From contig CAYZHG010000032.1 of assembly GCA_964477455.1 (NCBI GenBank), positions 1 through 9,249 on the forward strand: a DNA stretch of 9,249 nucleotides, read 5' to 3'. Below, in pieces: positions 1-7,402 of the stretch (the first letter of the stretch is position 1; each line of letters starts with the position of its first letter). The translations under genes and the position numbers were made by a program. Below the pieces are notes generated by a model that ran no database searches, was not told where the DNA came from, and saw only the letters and a program-made list of their open reading frames with translations. The stretch comes from CAIOJG01 sp964477455. Lineage in GTDB: Bacteria > Patescibacteriota > Patescibacteriia > Magasanikbacterales > GWA2-37-8.

Positions 1-1
1 C

Positions 2-73
2 AAGGATATTAAGGGTATTGAAACTGCTAAGATTAGCGATAATAATGGTGTTGACTCATCTAGTAAAAATTAG
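2..73 (+). CDS. C-terminal tail of an upstream gene (partial)
   Basis: An open frame enters from the left edge and ends at TAG (71-73), giving 23 residues that start KDIKGIETAK and end SSSKN. The tail is hydrophilic and Ser/Asn/Lys-rich, with no motif that identifies a family. I chose this frame because its codons (GAT, AAT, GAA, AAG) look like those of neighbouring genes and because it stops shortly before the terminator at 97-127. A second frame, from base 3, is also open to about 95 but would encode an Ile/Leu-rich peptide, so it is less likely. The product cannot be named from what is visible. Confidence 0.5.
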   Translation, partial: KDIKGIETAKISDNNGVDSSSKN

Positions 74-96
74 AATCCTAATTCTTCAATTTTTTT

Positions 97-127
97 AAAA
101 AATACTTGTTAAATACAAGTATTTTTT
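97..127 (+). terminator. Intrinsic (Rho-independent) terminator, probably bidirectional
   Basis: A perfect 12-bp inverted repeat (97-108 with 116-127) encloses a 7-base loop, TTAAATA. The 3' arm ends in six T residues and the region downstream is T-rich. A-rich and T-rich tracts on the two sides mean it could also act on the opposite strand. It separates the upstream gene from the promoter and genes that follow. Confidence 0.85.
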
Positions 128-149
128 AAATTATTTTTTCAATGTTTAG

Positions 150-178
150 TTGCAAAATATGTAGTCTTTTGGTACACT
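150..178 (+). promoter_or_regulatory. Sigma70-type promoter for the holB-led gene run
   Basis: The -35 box TTGCAA (150-155) and -10 box TACACT (173-178) are separated by exactly 17 bases. A TGG just before the -10 gives an extended -10 element. Transcription would start near 184-186, only about 5-7 bases before the ATG at 191, so the mRNA should be almost leaderless. The same -35 hexamer recurs at the proposed tRNA-Tyr promoter. Confidence 0.7.
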
Positions 179-190
179 AAAGATAATATT

Positions 191-1087
191 ATGCAATTTA
201 TAGGTCAACCGCACATAGTCTCATTTTTTGATTTAGCCGTTAAAAATGGCAAGCTTGGACAAGCTTATTGTTTTGTCGGTGCGTCACAAGTTGGCAAACG
301 CACTTTTGCCAATATTTTGGCTAGTCAGATTTTAAATGTAGAGTTGGATAAATTAAAGTTCAATCCAGATTATTATTATGTCGAACGCTTGACCGACGAA
401 AAAACAGAAAAAAAGAAAAAAGAAATTTCCGTGGAGCAATCACGCGAGTTACGGGAAAAGTTTTACAACCGCTCATGGTTGAATGGATACAAAATCGCCA
501 TTATTGACGAAGCGGAATTACTCAATGAAGAATCTGGAAATGCTCTTTTGAAAATCATCGAAGAACCACCGTCAAAAAGTATAATTTTTTTACTAACGGA
601 AAACGACTCTTTGTTATTATCAACGATCCGTTCTCGTTGTCAGGTTTTTCAATTTTCACCAGTTTCAGAAATTGAAATAGAAAAAATAATTACCTCTACC
701 AGTGATATTCAAGACGTTAAAGAAATCACAGAATTGTCTTGGGGGAGACCAGGAAGAGCGCTAAATTTATGCAATGATTTCGAGTTGCTCGCAACTTGTT
801 TGAAAGAAAAAAATCGTTGGCAGAAAATAATAAATGCCCCAATACACGAGCGCTGGAAAGAAATGGATGATGTCTTGAGTGAAAAAGGCGGTTTGATAAA
901 AACAAAAGAAAAACTTGATCCGATTCTCGATTTTTGGATAATGTTATGGAGAGAAAAGATGATTTCCGAACAAACGATGGATGATCGGTATCGCAGAATA
1001 ATCGATGATATAAAGAATGTTAAAAATTTATTAGCCACAAACGTTAATCCACGTTTGGCTGTTGAACAATTTTTAACAACATTTTAA
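191..1087 (+). CDS. holB: DNA polymerase III subunit delta' (clamp-loader AAA+ ATPase)
   Basis: This protein should act in the clamp-loader complex that places the sliding clamp on primed DNA. The 298 residues begin with an AAA+ domain. They show a Walker A loop GASQVGKRT (30-38), a Walker B region ending IIDEAE (about 104-109), the family-typical NALLKIIEEPP (117-127) and the SRC arginine-finger motif (148-150). The rest matches the collar region only in a general way. The four-cysteine zinc module found in many clamp-loader subunits is absent; a Lys/Glu-rich segment (65-80) occupies that area. The ATG at 191 follows the promoter directly, with no Shine-Dalgarno motif. The gene is first in the housekeeping run. 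A DnaX-type gamma/tau subunit is the main alternative, but the short length and missing zinc site favour delta'. Confidence 0.87.
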   Translation: MQFIGQPHIVSFFDLAVKNGKLGQAYCFVGASQVGKRTFANILASQILNVELDKLKFNPDYYYVERLTDEKTEKKKKEISVEQSRELREKFYNRSWLNGYKIAIIDEAELLNEESGNALLKIIEEPPSKSIIFLLTENDSLLLSTIRSRCQVFQFSPVSEIEIEKIITSTSDIQDVKEITELSWGRPGRALNLCNDFELLATCLKEKNRWQKIINAPIHERWKEMDDVLSEKGGLIKTKEKLDPILDFWIMLWREKMISEQTMDDRYRRIIDDIKNVKNLLATNVNPRLAVEQFLTTF

Positions 1088-1123
1088 AATAAATTTTCTT
1101 TTTTAAAAACAATCTTATAATTT

Positions 1124-2209
1124 ATGAAAAAAACACCATTACTATTATTGGGCATCGCAGTTCTCTTGCTTACTACCGGTGCGGGCTGTTTACAGTTTGG
1201 AGCATCCCAAGCGGCTGGTCCGATGGGACTATATCAATCAAATGATAAAGGTGAATTGTGGAAACAAATTTCTGCATTACCAACCGTTACCGGTGTCCAG
1301 AATATTTCTGGAATCAAAGTCTATCGCCTTCATACCGACCCAAGTGATCCAAGCGCAATTTATTTGGCTTCTCGTGGTCAGGGTTTGTATTATACCTACA
1401 ACAATGGGGTGAGTTGGCAGACGGTTCCGGCCATGGCTGGTAAATTTATTTATGGTTTGGCCGTAAATCCAAAAAATAAATGCAATATATTTGTTAGTGA
1501 TGGACAGCACATTTTTAAAACTGATGATTGTATGCGTTCTTGGTCTAATGTCTATTCCGAAGAACGACCTGATCAGCGAGTGGTATCATTAGCGGTTGAT
1601 TTTGGCTCTAGCACAACGGTGTATGCAGCTGAATTGGGTGGTGACATTTTGGTAAGTAATAATCTAGGTGCAAGTTGGCGCGTTAATCAACGATTTAATT
1701 TTCAATTGCAATATCTAGTAGCCGATCAATTTACACCAGGTCGCGTTTATGTTGCCGCTTACAATAAAGGTATTTATCGTTCAGACGATTTGGGCATGAC
1801 TTGGAAAGATTTGTCGGCCGGGTTGGATCCTTATGCTGATGCCTATAAATTCAATCGTTTAGCAATGAATTTAGGAAAAAAAGATAGTTTATTCTGGGTG
1901 TCTAAATTTGGTATTTTGCGCTCGGACGACGCTGGTGTTACTTGGACAGATTTGAAATTAATCACTCCTCCAGGTAGTGTAAATATATACGCTTTTGATA
2001 TTAATGCCAAAAATCAAAAAGAAATGTATTATACCGGTACAATATTGGGAGAAAAAAATGCCCACGTACGTTCTACATTTTATAAAACAACTGACGGTGG
2101 TAAAAATTGGGTAACAAAAAAATTGCCTACTAATACTATCCCGGTTGGTATCTTGATTAACTCTGAGAAAGACAATGTTGTTTCAATGGGTTTTTCAATT
2201 TTAGATTAA
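1124..2209 (+). CDS. Asp-box (BNR/sortilin-type) seven-bladed beta-propeller lipoprotein
   Basis: This is a predicted surface lipoprotein. Residues 1-21 form a lipoprotein signal peptide: MKK, a hydrophobic stretch, then TGAG before Cys22, the predicted lipidated residue. The mature part carries seven Asp-box motifs of the S/T-x-D/N-x-G-x-S/T-W type, at about 39-46, 91-98, 133-140, 178-185, 220-227, 267-274 and 322-329, which fits a seven-bladed propeller. The third box is degenerate, with Met where Gly is usual. Asp boxes occur in sialidases, Vps10/sortilin and Ycf48-like assembly factors, but are structural rather than catalytic, so no enzymatic role is claimed. A binding, assembly or envelope role is plausible. 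The gene starts 36 bases after holB. Confidence 0.8.
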   Translation: MKKTPLLLLGIAVLLLTTGAGCLQFGASQAAGPMGLYQSNDKGELWKQISALPTVTGVQNISGIKVYRLHTDPSDPSAIYLASRGQGLYYTYNNGVSWQTVPAMAGKFIYGLAVNPKNKCNIFVSDGQHIFKTDDCMRSWSNVYSEERPDQRVVSLAVDFGSSTTVYAAELGGDILVSNNLGASWRVNQRFNFQLQYLVADQFTPGRVYVAAYNKGIYRSDDLGMTWKDLSAGLDPYADAYKFNRLAMNLGKKDSLFWVSKFGILRSDDAGVTWTDLKLITPPGSVNIYAFDINAKNQKEMYYTGTILGEKNAHVRSTFYKTTDGGKNWVTKKLPTNTIPVGILINSEKDNVVSMGFSILD

Positions 2210-2222
2210 TAATATAATTTAT

Positions 2223-2771
2223 ATGCAAATTTCAGATTTTAAAGATGATTTTGAAAAGGTGTTGGAATTTCTAAAGAAAGATATTGTCGGCTTGCGCACT
2301 GGCCGTGCTTCGGTGGCGATGGTAGAAGACATATCAATTGAAGCCTATGGAAGTTACCAAGCTCTAAAGGCAATGGCTTCTATCTCGGTAGCGGATGCCA
2401 AGACCGTTAATATTGAACCTTGGGATAAATCTGTTTTGGGAGCAATCGAAAAAGGTATTCGTGATTCTGGAATTGGAGTCAGCCCAGTAAATGACGGGAA
2501 ATTAATCCGTGTAATTTTACCCAGTCTTACTACTGAGCGTCGTCGTGAACTGACCAAAGTATTGCATGAAAAATTGGAAAATGCGCGCGTGTCATTACGC
2601 AAGGTGCGTCAAGAAGTGCGTGAATTTATTGAAGCAGAAGAAGAATCAAAGTCAATCAGCGAGGATGTAAAATTCAAGTTGTTTGAAGATTTGGAAGAAA
2701 AAGTAAAAGAATACAATAGTAAAATAAAAGATATTGGTGATAATAAAGAAGCTGAAATTAATACTATATAA
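2223..2771 (+). CDS. frr: Ribosome recycling factor
   Basis: RRF works with EF-G to split post-termination ribosomes so that subunits, mRNA and tRNA are reused. The 182 residues match the usual length of about 185. Visible hallmarks are LRTGRAS (24-30), the central DGKLIRVILPSLTTERRREL block and the ARVSLRKVRQEV stretch. The two long-helix segments at the ends form the three-helix bundle, and the middle forms domain II. The gene lies 13 bases after the propeller gene and 2 bases before glyS, so co-transcription is very likely. All arginine codons here are of the CGN type, which contrasts with the gene at 7403. No Shine-Dalgarno motif precedes the ATG. Confidence 0.96.
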   Translation: MQISDFKDDFEKVLEFLKKDIVGLRTGRASVAMVEDISIEAYGSYQALKAMASISVADAKTVNIEPWDKSVLGAIEKGIRDSGIGVSPVNDGKLIRVILPSLTTERRRELTKVLHEKLENARVSLRKVRQEVREFIEAEEESKSISEDVKFKLFEDLEEKVKEYNSKIKDIGDNKEAEINTI

Positions 2772-2773
2772 AT

Positions 2774-4141
2774 ATGCCTAAAGATTTAGAAAAGGTAGTG
2801 TCGCTATGTAAAAGGAGAGGGTTTATTTTTCCAGGTAGTGAAATTTATGGTGGTTTGGCTAATAGTTGGGATTACGGTCCACTTGGTCATTTACTTAAAC
2901 AAAATATCAAGAAAGCTTGGTGGAAGTTTTTTGTACAAGAACGTTCGGATATGGTAGCGTTGGATAGTGCCATTATTATGAACCCAAAAGTGTGGGAAGC
3001 ATCTGGCCATTTACAAAATTTTAGCGATGAATTGGTAGAGTGTAAAAAATGTCACCATCGTTTTCGTACTGACCACATACTTGAGGCGGCTAGTTTAAAA
3101 CCAGAATATGACAAAGGTCAGCCAAAAACTATTGGAGAAGTAAAATGCCCAGAATGTGACGGTGAATTAACCGATCCAAAAAGTTTTAATTTAATGTTTA
3201 AGACTTTTTTGGGAACAAACGAAGATAGTGCCACGACCGCATATTTGCGACCAGAAACGGCCGCTGGTATGTTTGTGAATTTTAAAAATGTATTAAATGC
3301 TACGCGTCGCCGTTTGCCTTTTGGAATTGCGCAAATTGGTAAATGTTTCCGTAATGAAATCACTCCAGGAAATTTTATTTTCCGTACTCGTGAATTTGAG
3401 ATTGGTGAATTCGAATATTTTATTAATCCAAAAGATTGGGAGACAACATTTGAAATGTGGCTTAGCGAAATCAAACGTTGGTGGCAGGATATCATGCAGA
3501 TTGATATGGAAAATTTGGTTTGGCATGAAATTGAAGATGGTGAGAGGGCTCATTATAGTAAACGTACAGTAGACATTGAATATAAATATCCATTTGGTGT
3601 AAAAGAGTTGCATGGTATTGCATATCGCACTGATTTTGATTTATCTCGTCACGAAAAGGTGAGTGGTGAGGATTTGAAATATACTGATCCAGAAACTAAT
3701 GAGAAATTTTTGCCTCATGTAATCGAACCAACTTTTGGTATTGATCGTATGTTGTTGGTGTCTTTGCTTGAAGCATATACCGAAGAAGAAGCACCGACTT
3801 CCAAAGAAGGTGAAACCGAAGCACGTATTGTGATGAAATTCCCAAAACATTTAGCACCAATACAAGTGGCAGTTTTACCATTATCTAAAAAAGAAGAATT
3901 ATCTAGTGTGTCTAGAGATTTGGCCAATGATTTGCGCAAAAATTTTAGCGTGGATTATGATGAGACTCAAAGTATTGGAAAACGCTATCGTCGTCAGGAC
4001 GAAGTTGGTACACCATATTGTGTGACCGTTGATTTTGATTCACTAGTTGATAAAAAAGTTACTGTGCGTGATCGCGATACTATGGTTCAAGAACGAATTG
4101 ATATTACCGATTTAAAAAATTATTTGATTGCTAAATTTTAA
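2774..4141 (+). CDS. glyS: Glycyl-tRNA synthetase, single-chain class II (glyS/GRS1 type)
   Basis: This enzyme charges tRNA-Gly with glycine using ATP. The 455-residue chain is the alpha2 homodimer form found in archaea, eukaryotes and some bacteria, not the alpha2beta2 GlyQ/GlyS form. The N-terminus has the family-typical RGFIFPGSEIYGG and DYGPLG (about 15-38). Two CxxC pairs (Cys90/93 and Cys125/128) suggest a zinc-binding insertion. Class II motif 2 is seen around GKCFRNEITPG (189-199) with RTREFE following, and motif 3 around GIDRMLLVSL (322-331). The region from about 360 is the anticodon-binding domain (QVAVLPLS near its start, then IGKRYRRQDEVGTPYCVTVD). It lies 2 bases after frr. Confidence 0.95.
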   Translation: MPKDLEKVVSLCKRRGFIFPGSEIYGGLANSWDYGPLGHLLKQNIKKAWWKFFVQERSDMVALDSAIIMNPKVWEASGHLQNFSDELVECKKCHHRFRTDHILEAASLKPEYDKGQPKTIGEVKCPECDGELTDPKSFNLMFKTFLGTNEDSATTAYLRPETAAGMFVNFKNVLNATRRRLPFGIAQIGKCFRNEITPGNFIFRTREFEIGEFEYFINPKDWETTFEMWLSEIKRWWQDIMQIDMENLVWHEIEDGERAHYSKRTVDIEYKYPFGVKELHGIAYRTDFDLSRHEKVSGEDLKYTDPETNEKFLPHVIEPTFGIDRMLLVSLLEAYTEEEAPTSKEGETEARIVMKFPKHLAPIQVAVLPLSKKEELSSVSRDLANDLRKNFSVDYDETQSIGKRYRRQDEVGTPYCVTVDFDSLVDKKVTVRDRDTMVQERIDITDLKNYLIAKF

Positions 4142-4167
4142 TTACGATAAGAACTGAATATTAAGTT

Positions 4168-5457
4168 ATGTATAAAATTTCCAAATTAAAAAATAAAATG
4201 ACCTTGATTACCGTGCCACTCAAAGGCACCAAGGCCACGACTGTTTTGGTACTCGTACCAGTAGGGTCACGTTATGAGCACAAAAAGATATCCGGTGTTT
4301 CACACTTCGTGGAGCATATGATGTTTAAAGGGACTTTGAAGCGCCCGGACGCTCAAGTGATTTCTAGAATTCTAGATGCTTCTGGCGCAGATTATAATGC
4401 TTTTACCAGCAAAGATTATACTGGTTATTATGTAAAAATTGATAGCACCAAACAGGCAATTGCTTTCGATTTGATTGCTGATATGATTTACAATTCCAAA
4501 ATGGAAGCAGTAGAAATTGAAAAAGAAAAAGGCGTCATCGTGGAAGAATTGCGAATGTATGAGGATAACCCAACTATGGGCATTGGGTTACTATACGACA
4601 ATATTATTTTTGGTGATTGTCCGTTAGGTTGGGATGAGGGCGGTAGTGAAGAAACAGTGCGCGGAATTACTCGTGAAGAATTATTCAATTACTACCAGGC
4701 GGCGTACAAAACGGAAAATATGGTTTTGGTTGTCGCGGGTAATGTTGATAAAAAATTAAAGCAACATCTGAAACATTTCTTGAGTAGTGACTCTGAAAAA
4801 AATAAATCTAAAACTTTAATCAAAAAAAATAATTTTGAAAAATTTGTTTGGCCAACTTCTAAATTACCATTGGAACAGCGGGTGGCTGTCAAAGAAAAAA
4901 AACTTGATCAATCACATGTGATATTTGGTTTTCCAGGTATTGCCCTCAATCATCCAGATCGTTATGCGATGTCGGTGTTATTGAATATTTTGGGTGGTGG
5001 TATGAGCTCCAGATTGTTTGTCGAAGTGCGTGAAAAACGTGGCTTGGCATATATGGTTCGCACAGGTTCAAGTAATTACCGTGATGTGGGAACTTCTTAT
5101 ATTCAGGCTGGTCTTGATCCAAAGCGTTTGGGTGAAGCGGTAAAAGTGATTAAAGAAGAATTGCAAAAAATTTGCGATACCGCGGTAACCGAAAAAGAAT
5201 TGAAAGATGCAAAATCCAACATCTCTGGTCGCACCACTTTGCATATGGAAGATTGCAGTTCACAAGCCGAATGGTTTGCTAAGCAATTTTGGATGATGGA
5301 TAAAATAATGACTTATGAGCAGGTATTACAAAAAATTAAAGCAGTGACTGTCAAAGATGTACAAAGAATGGCCAAGAAAATTTTTGATTGGTCAGAAGTG
5401 CGTGTGGCTGTAATTGGAAATGTCAAAAAGGAAGAGGTAATTAATTTATTTAAATAA
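4168..5457 (+). CDS. M16 family zinc metallopeptidase (processing-peptidase-like)
   Basis: This is a single-chain, 429-residue member of the M16 (insulinase/mitochondrial processing peptidase) family. The inverted zinc motif HFVEH (46-50) is intact: His46 and His50 as ligands and Glu49 as catalytic base. The third ligand is likely Glu127 in VIVEEL, 77 residues after His50, as in pitrilysin. The second half has the characteristic GGGMSSRLFVEVREKRGLAY (277-295). A size near 430 residues implies a dimer of two-domain chains closing around peptide substrates. No signal peptide is visible, so it is probably cytoplasmic. Its substrate is unknown. It lies between glyS and tpiA, with gaps of 26 and 5 bases. 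Confidence 0.93.
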   Translation: MYKISKLKNKMTLITVPLKGTKATTVLVLVPVGSRYEHKKISGVSHFVEHMMFKGTLKRPDAQVISRILDASGADYNAFTSKDYTGYYVKIDSTKQAIAFDLIADMIYNSKMEAVEIEKEKGVIVEELRMYEDNPTMGIGLLYDNIIFGDCPLGWDEGGSEETVRGITREELFNYYQAAYKTENMVLVVAGNVDKKLKQHLKHFLSSDSEKNKSKTLIKKNNFEKFVWPTSKLPLEQRVAVKEKKLDQSHVIFGFPGIALNHPDRYAMSVLLNILGGGMSSRLFVEVREKRGLAYMVRTGSSNYRDVGTSYIQAGLDPKRLGEAVKVIKEELQKICDTAVTEKELKDAKSNISGRTTLHMEDCSSQAEWFAKQFWMMDKIMTYEQVLQKIKAVTVKDVQRMAKKIFDWSEVRVAVIGNVKKEEVINLFK

Positions 5458-5462
5458 ATTAT

Positions 5463-6221
5463 ATGTCCGCATCCAAAAAAGTTTACCTGTTTGCCAACTG
5501 GAAGATGTATTTGGATTATGACGAAAGCAATATTTTAGCTAACGCTATCGCGGGCATTTCTTCTAATTTTGCCAAAAAAATAAAAATGGTGGTATTCCCA
5601 AGTGCTTTGTCTTTTTATCCAGTTGCTCAGGTGCTCGGCGATGAAGGAATTGCTACTGGAGCTCAAAATGTACATTTTGAAGATAAAGGTGGATTTACTG
5701 GAGAAAATTCAGCCGTCATGTATAAAAATGCTGGCGCCAAATTTTCATTAATAGGACATTCAGAACGACGTCATTTGTTTTGCGAAACCAATCATGAAGT
5801 ACATCAAAAAATGGAAGCCGCCTTGTTGGTAGGATTAACACCAGTATTGTGTGTCGGTGAAACAGCCAAAGAACGAAAAGCCGACAAAGCTAAAGATGTG
5901 GTAGAGATTCAATTGCGTGCGGCTTTGGATGGTTTGAAATGGAAGCCAAAAGCAAAATTATTTATTGCTTATGAACCCGTCTGGGCAATCGGTACTGGTA
6001 ACAACTGTGATCCAATCGAAGCAGAAAAAATGTGTGCGATGATTGAAAAGATGGCACACACATTGATTAAAAATGTAGAAGTGATTGTATTGTATGGTGG
6101 CAGTGTTAAAGGCGAAAATATTAAAGAGTTTATGAAACAACCAAATATTAGCGGAGTTTTGGTTGGTGGGGCATCGGCGAAGCTTGACACTTGGCTCCAG
6201 ATTGTGCAGAATGCCTGTTAA
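5463..6221 (+). CDS. tpiA: Triosephosphate isomerase
   Basis: The enzyme interconverts dihydroxyacetone phosphate and glyceraldehyde 3-phosphate in glycolysis. Its 252 residues match the normal length. Active-site residues are all present: Asn12 and Lys14 in ANWKM, the electrophile His99 in IGHSERR, and catalytic Glu171 in AYEPVWAIGTG, which leads into flexible loop 6. The phosphate-gripping motifs YGGSV (211-215) and LVGGAS (233-238) close the barrel. It starts 5 bases after the peptidase stop. Its last codons overlap a possible upstream start (6211) of the next gene. Confidence 0.97.
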   Translation: MSASKKVYLFANWKMYLDYDESNILANAIAGISSNFAKKIKMVVFPSALSFYPVAQVLGDEGIATGAQNVHFEDKGGFTGENSAVMYKNAGAKFSLIGHSERRHLFCETNHEVHQKMEAALLVGLTPVLCVGETAKERKADKAKDVVEIQLRAALDGLKWKPKAKLFIAYEPVWAIGTGNNCDPIEAEKMCAMIEKMAHTLIKNVEVIVLYGGSVKGENIKEFMKQPNISGVLVGGASAKLDTWLQIVQNAC

Positions 6222-6225
6222 TCAT

Positions 6226-7125
6226 ATGTTTAATATTATATTTTTATTTGTCGTATTAATTTGTCTTGGGGTTATTGGTTTTATTATTTGGAAAAAAACC
6301 CCGCAATTATCCAACTTAGATGTGGAGAATTTGCCGCAGGAAAAAACGTCACGTAAGAAACATGAAATTATCACTAAACGGATTGAAGCGCACACCAAAG
6401 AAACGCGCGCTAAGCTCGGGGCTAAATTGCGTCCATTGGATAGTATGTGGCGTCAATTTCAGCTTAAATTTAGGATTTATGTTGGCAAAATCGAACGTTT
6501 GATGCACCACGAAGACATGATTAAAACCAAACAAGAGCAGAGTTTATTAACACCTGAAGAAAAAGACACAAAATTAAAAAATTTAATTCAAGAAGGTGAA
6601 CAAAATCTGCAACATGGTAATTTAGATAAAGCTGAGTATGCTTTTATTGCCGCCATTAAAATTGATGTAAAATCCGCTCCAGCTTATCGTGGCTTGGCGG
6701 AAGTATATTTCAAGAAAGATTCAATCGAAGAAGCTAAACAGACTTTCATGTTTTTGCTTCATTTGGAGCCAGAAAATGATGCGGTAATGGTGCGCTTGGC
6801 AGAGATGGCGGAAGCGGATAATAATATTGATGAGGCTATCGAATACTATCAGCGCGCTGTTGTCGCTAATGATTCTTTGTCTCCACGCTTTGCACATCTT
6901 ACAGATTTATTGTTAAAAGTAAACCAGCCGTTAGTGGCTAAGGAAGCTATTATTCAAGCAGTAGAATTGGAGCCACAGAATCCAAAATATCTTGACTTGC
7001 TAATCGAAACTGCTATACTATGTCAGGATAAGAAATTGGCTACCGATGCTTATCAAAATTTACGTTTGGTAAACCCTGAAAATTCTAAATTAGGAGATTT
7101 TAAAGGGCGAATCGATAGGATATAA
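6226..7125 (+). CDS. Membrane-anchored TPR-repeat protein
   Basis: The protein of 299 residues starts with one transmembrane segment (about 2-22, ending before IWKKTP) and continues as a basic linker. From about residue 115 there are roughly four to five tetratricopeptide repeats, for example GNLDKAEYAFIAAIKID, DSIEEAKQTFMFLLHLEP, NNIDEAIEYYQRAV and QPLVAKEAIIQAVELEP. TPRs form helical scaffolds for protein binding, so an inner-membrane adaptor role is inferred; partners are unknown. The ATG at 6226, 4 bases after the tpiA stop, is chosen because it gives the compact spacing seen elsewhere and starts just before the membrane helix. In-frame ATGs at 6211 and 6163 exist, but both lie within tpiA. 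Its stop is 4 bases before a tRNA gene. Confidence 0.82.
   Translation: MFNIIFLFVVLICLGVIGFIIWKKTPQLSNLDVENLPQEKTSRKKHEIITKRIEAHTKETRAKLGAKLRPLDSMWRQFQLKFRIYVGKIERLMHHEDMIKTKQEQSLLTPEEKDTKLKNLIQEGEQNLQHGNLDKAEYAFIAAIKIDVKSAPAYRGLAEVYFKKDSIEEAKQTFMFLLHLEPENDAVMVRLAEMAEADNNIDEAIEYYQRAVVANDSLSPRFAHLTDLLLKVNQPLVAKEAIIQAVELEPQNPKYLDLLIETAILCQDKKLATDAYQNLRLVNPENSKLGDFKGRIDRI
6992..7019 (+). promoter_or_regulatory. Possible promoter inside the TPR gene, reading into tRNA-Thr(GGT)
   Basis: TTGACT (6992-6997) and TATACT (7014-7019) are separated by 16 bases. Transcription would start near 7026, about 104 bases before tRNA-Thr(GGT), which has no promoter in the 4-base gap before it. The match is good but may be chance in coding DNA, and readthrough from the operon is the alternative. 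Confidence 0.4.
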
Positions 7126-7129
7126 CAAC

Positions 7130-7202
7130 GCCGTTGTAGCTCAGATGGTAGAGCATTTCCATGGTAAGGAAAAGGTCTCGGGTTCGATTCCCGATAACGG
7201 CT
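7130..7202 (+). tRNA. tRNA-Thr, anticodon GGT
   Basis: A full cloverleaf can be drawn. The acceptor stem GCCGTTG pairs with TAACGGC (one G-T pair), the D arm is GCTC/GAGC, and the anticodon stem TTTCC/GGAAA has loop ATGGTAA. The anticodon GGT is at 7163-7165. The T arm is TCGGG/CCCGA with loop TTCGATT. The discriminator base is T at 7202. The CCA end is not encoded, unlike the next two tRNA genes. It reads the threonine codons ACC and ACU. Confidence 0.97.
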
Positions 7203-7224
7203 CTAAAGAACCATAAAACAACCT

Positions 7225-7253
7225 TTGACAATCTTGAAACCATGTGGTAGAAT
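7225..7253 (+). promoter_or_regulatory. Near-consensus sigma70-type promoter for tRNA-Thr(TGT)
   Basis: A perfect -35 box TTGACA (7225-7230) and a -10 box TAGAAT (7248-7253, one mismatch from consensus) have ideal 17-base spacing. The expected start is near 7260, leaving a tRNA leader of about 9 bases. It is the best promoter match in the window, as expected for a stable-RNA gene. Confidence 0.85.
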
Positions 7254-7268
7254 GCCACTCATAAACGC

Positions 7269-7344
7269 GCCGACTTAGCTCAGTTGGTAGAGCAACGGTT
7301 TTGTAAACCGTAGGTCTAGGGTTCGAATCCCTAAGTCGGCTCCA
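7269..7344 (+). tRNA. tRNA-Thr, anticodon TGT, CCA encoded
   Basis: The acceptor stem GCCGACT/AGTCGGC is perfect, the D arm is GCTC/GAGC, and the anticodon stem ACGGT/ACCGT has loop TTTGTAA. The anticodon TGT is at 7302-7304. The T arm is TAGGG/CCCTA with loop TTCGAAT. The discriminator T (7341) is followed by an encoded CCA (7342-7344). It reads ACA and, by wobble, other ACN codons. Confidence 0.97.
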
Positions 7345-7367
7345 AGTTAGTTCCTTAAAAATATCTA

Positions 7368-7376
7368 TGGTATAAT
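7368..7376 (+). promoter_or_regulatory. Extended -10 promoter for the LAGLIDADG-like gene
   Basis: A perfect TATAAT (7371-7376) is preceded by TGG, forming an extended -10 element. No convincing -35 lies 16-18 bases upstream, which is tolerated for extended -10 promoters. Transcription would start near 7383, leaving about 20 bases before the ATG at 7403. Readthrough from tRNA-Thr is also possible, since no terminator is seen between them. Confidence 0.6.
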
Positions 7377-7402
7377 ATAACTACTCAATAGTCAGTTACT
7401 TT

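Noticed and set aside
709..1038. Minus-strand open frame of 109 codons inside holB
   Set aside because: It is a shadow of a clear AAA+ gene, with Ser/Phe/Ile-rich low-complexity content and no family motif.
1116..1121. TATAAT two bases before the ATG of the propeller lipoprotein gene
   Set aside because: Transcription would start after the start codon and no -35 box is found at a suitable distance. Similar A/T-rich strings precede most starts here, so it is likely composition.
6163..6225. Upstream starts for the TPR protein (6163 and 6211)
   Set aside because: Both lie inside tpiA. The residues added from 6163 are the shifted tpiA frame and place a basic stretch before the membrane helix; the 6226 start fits the spacing pattern better.
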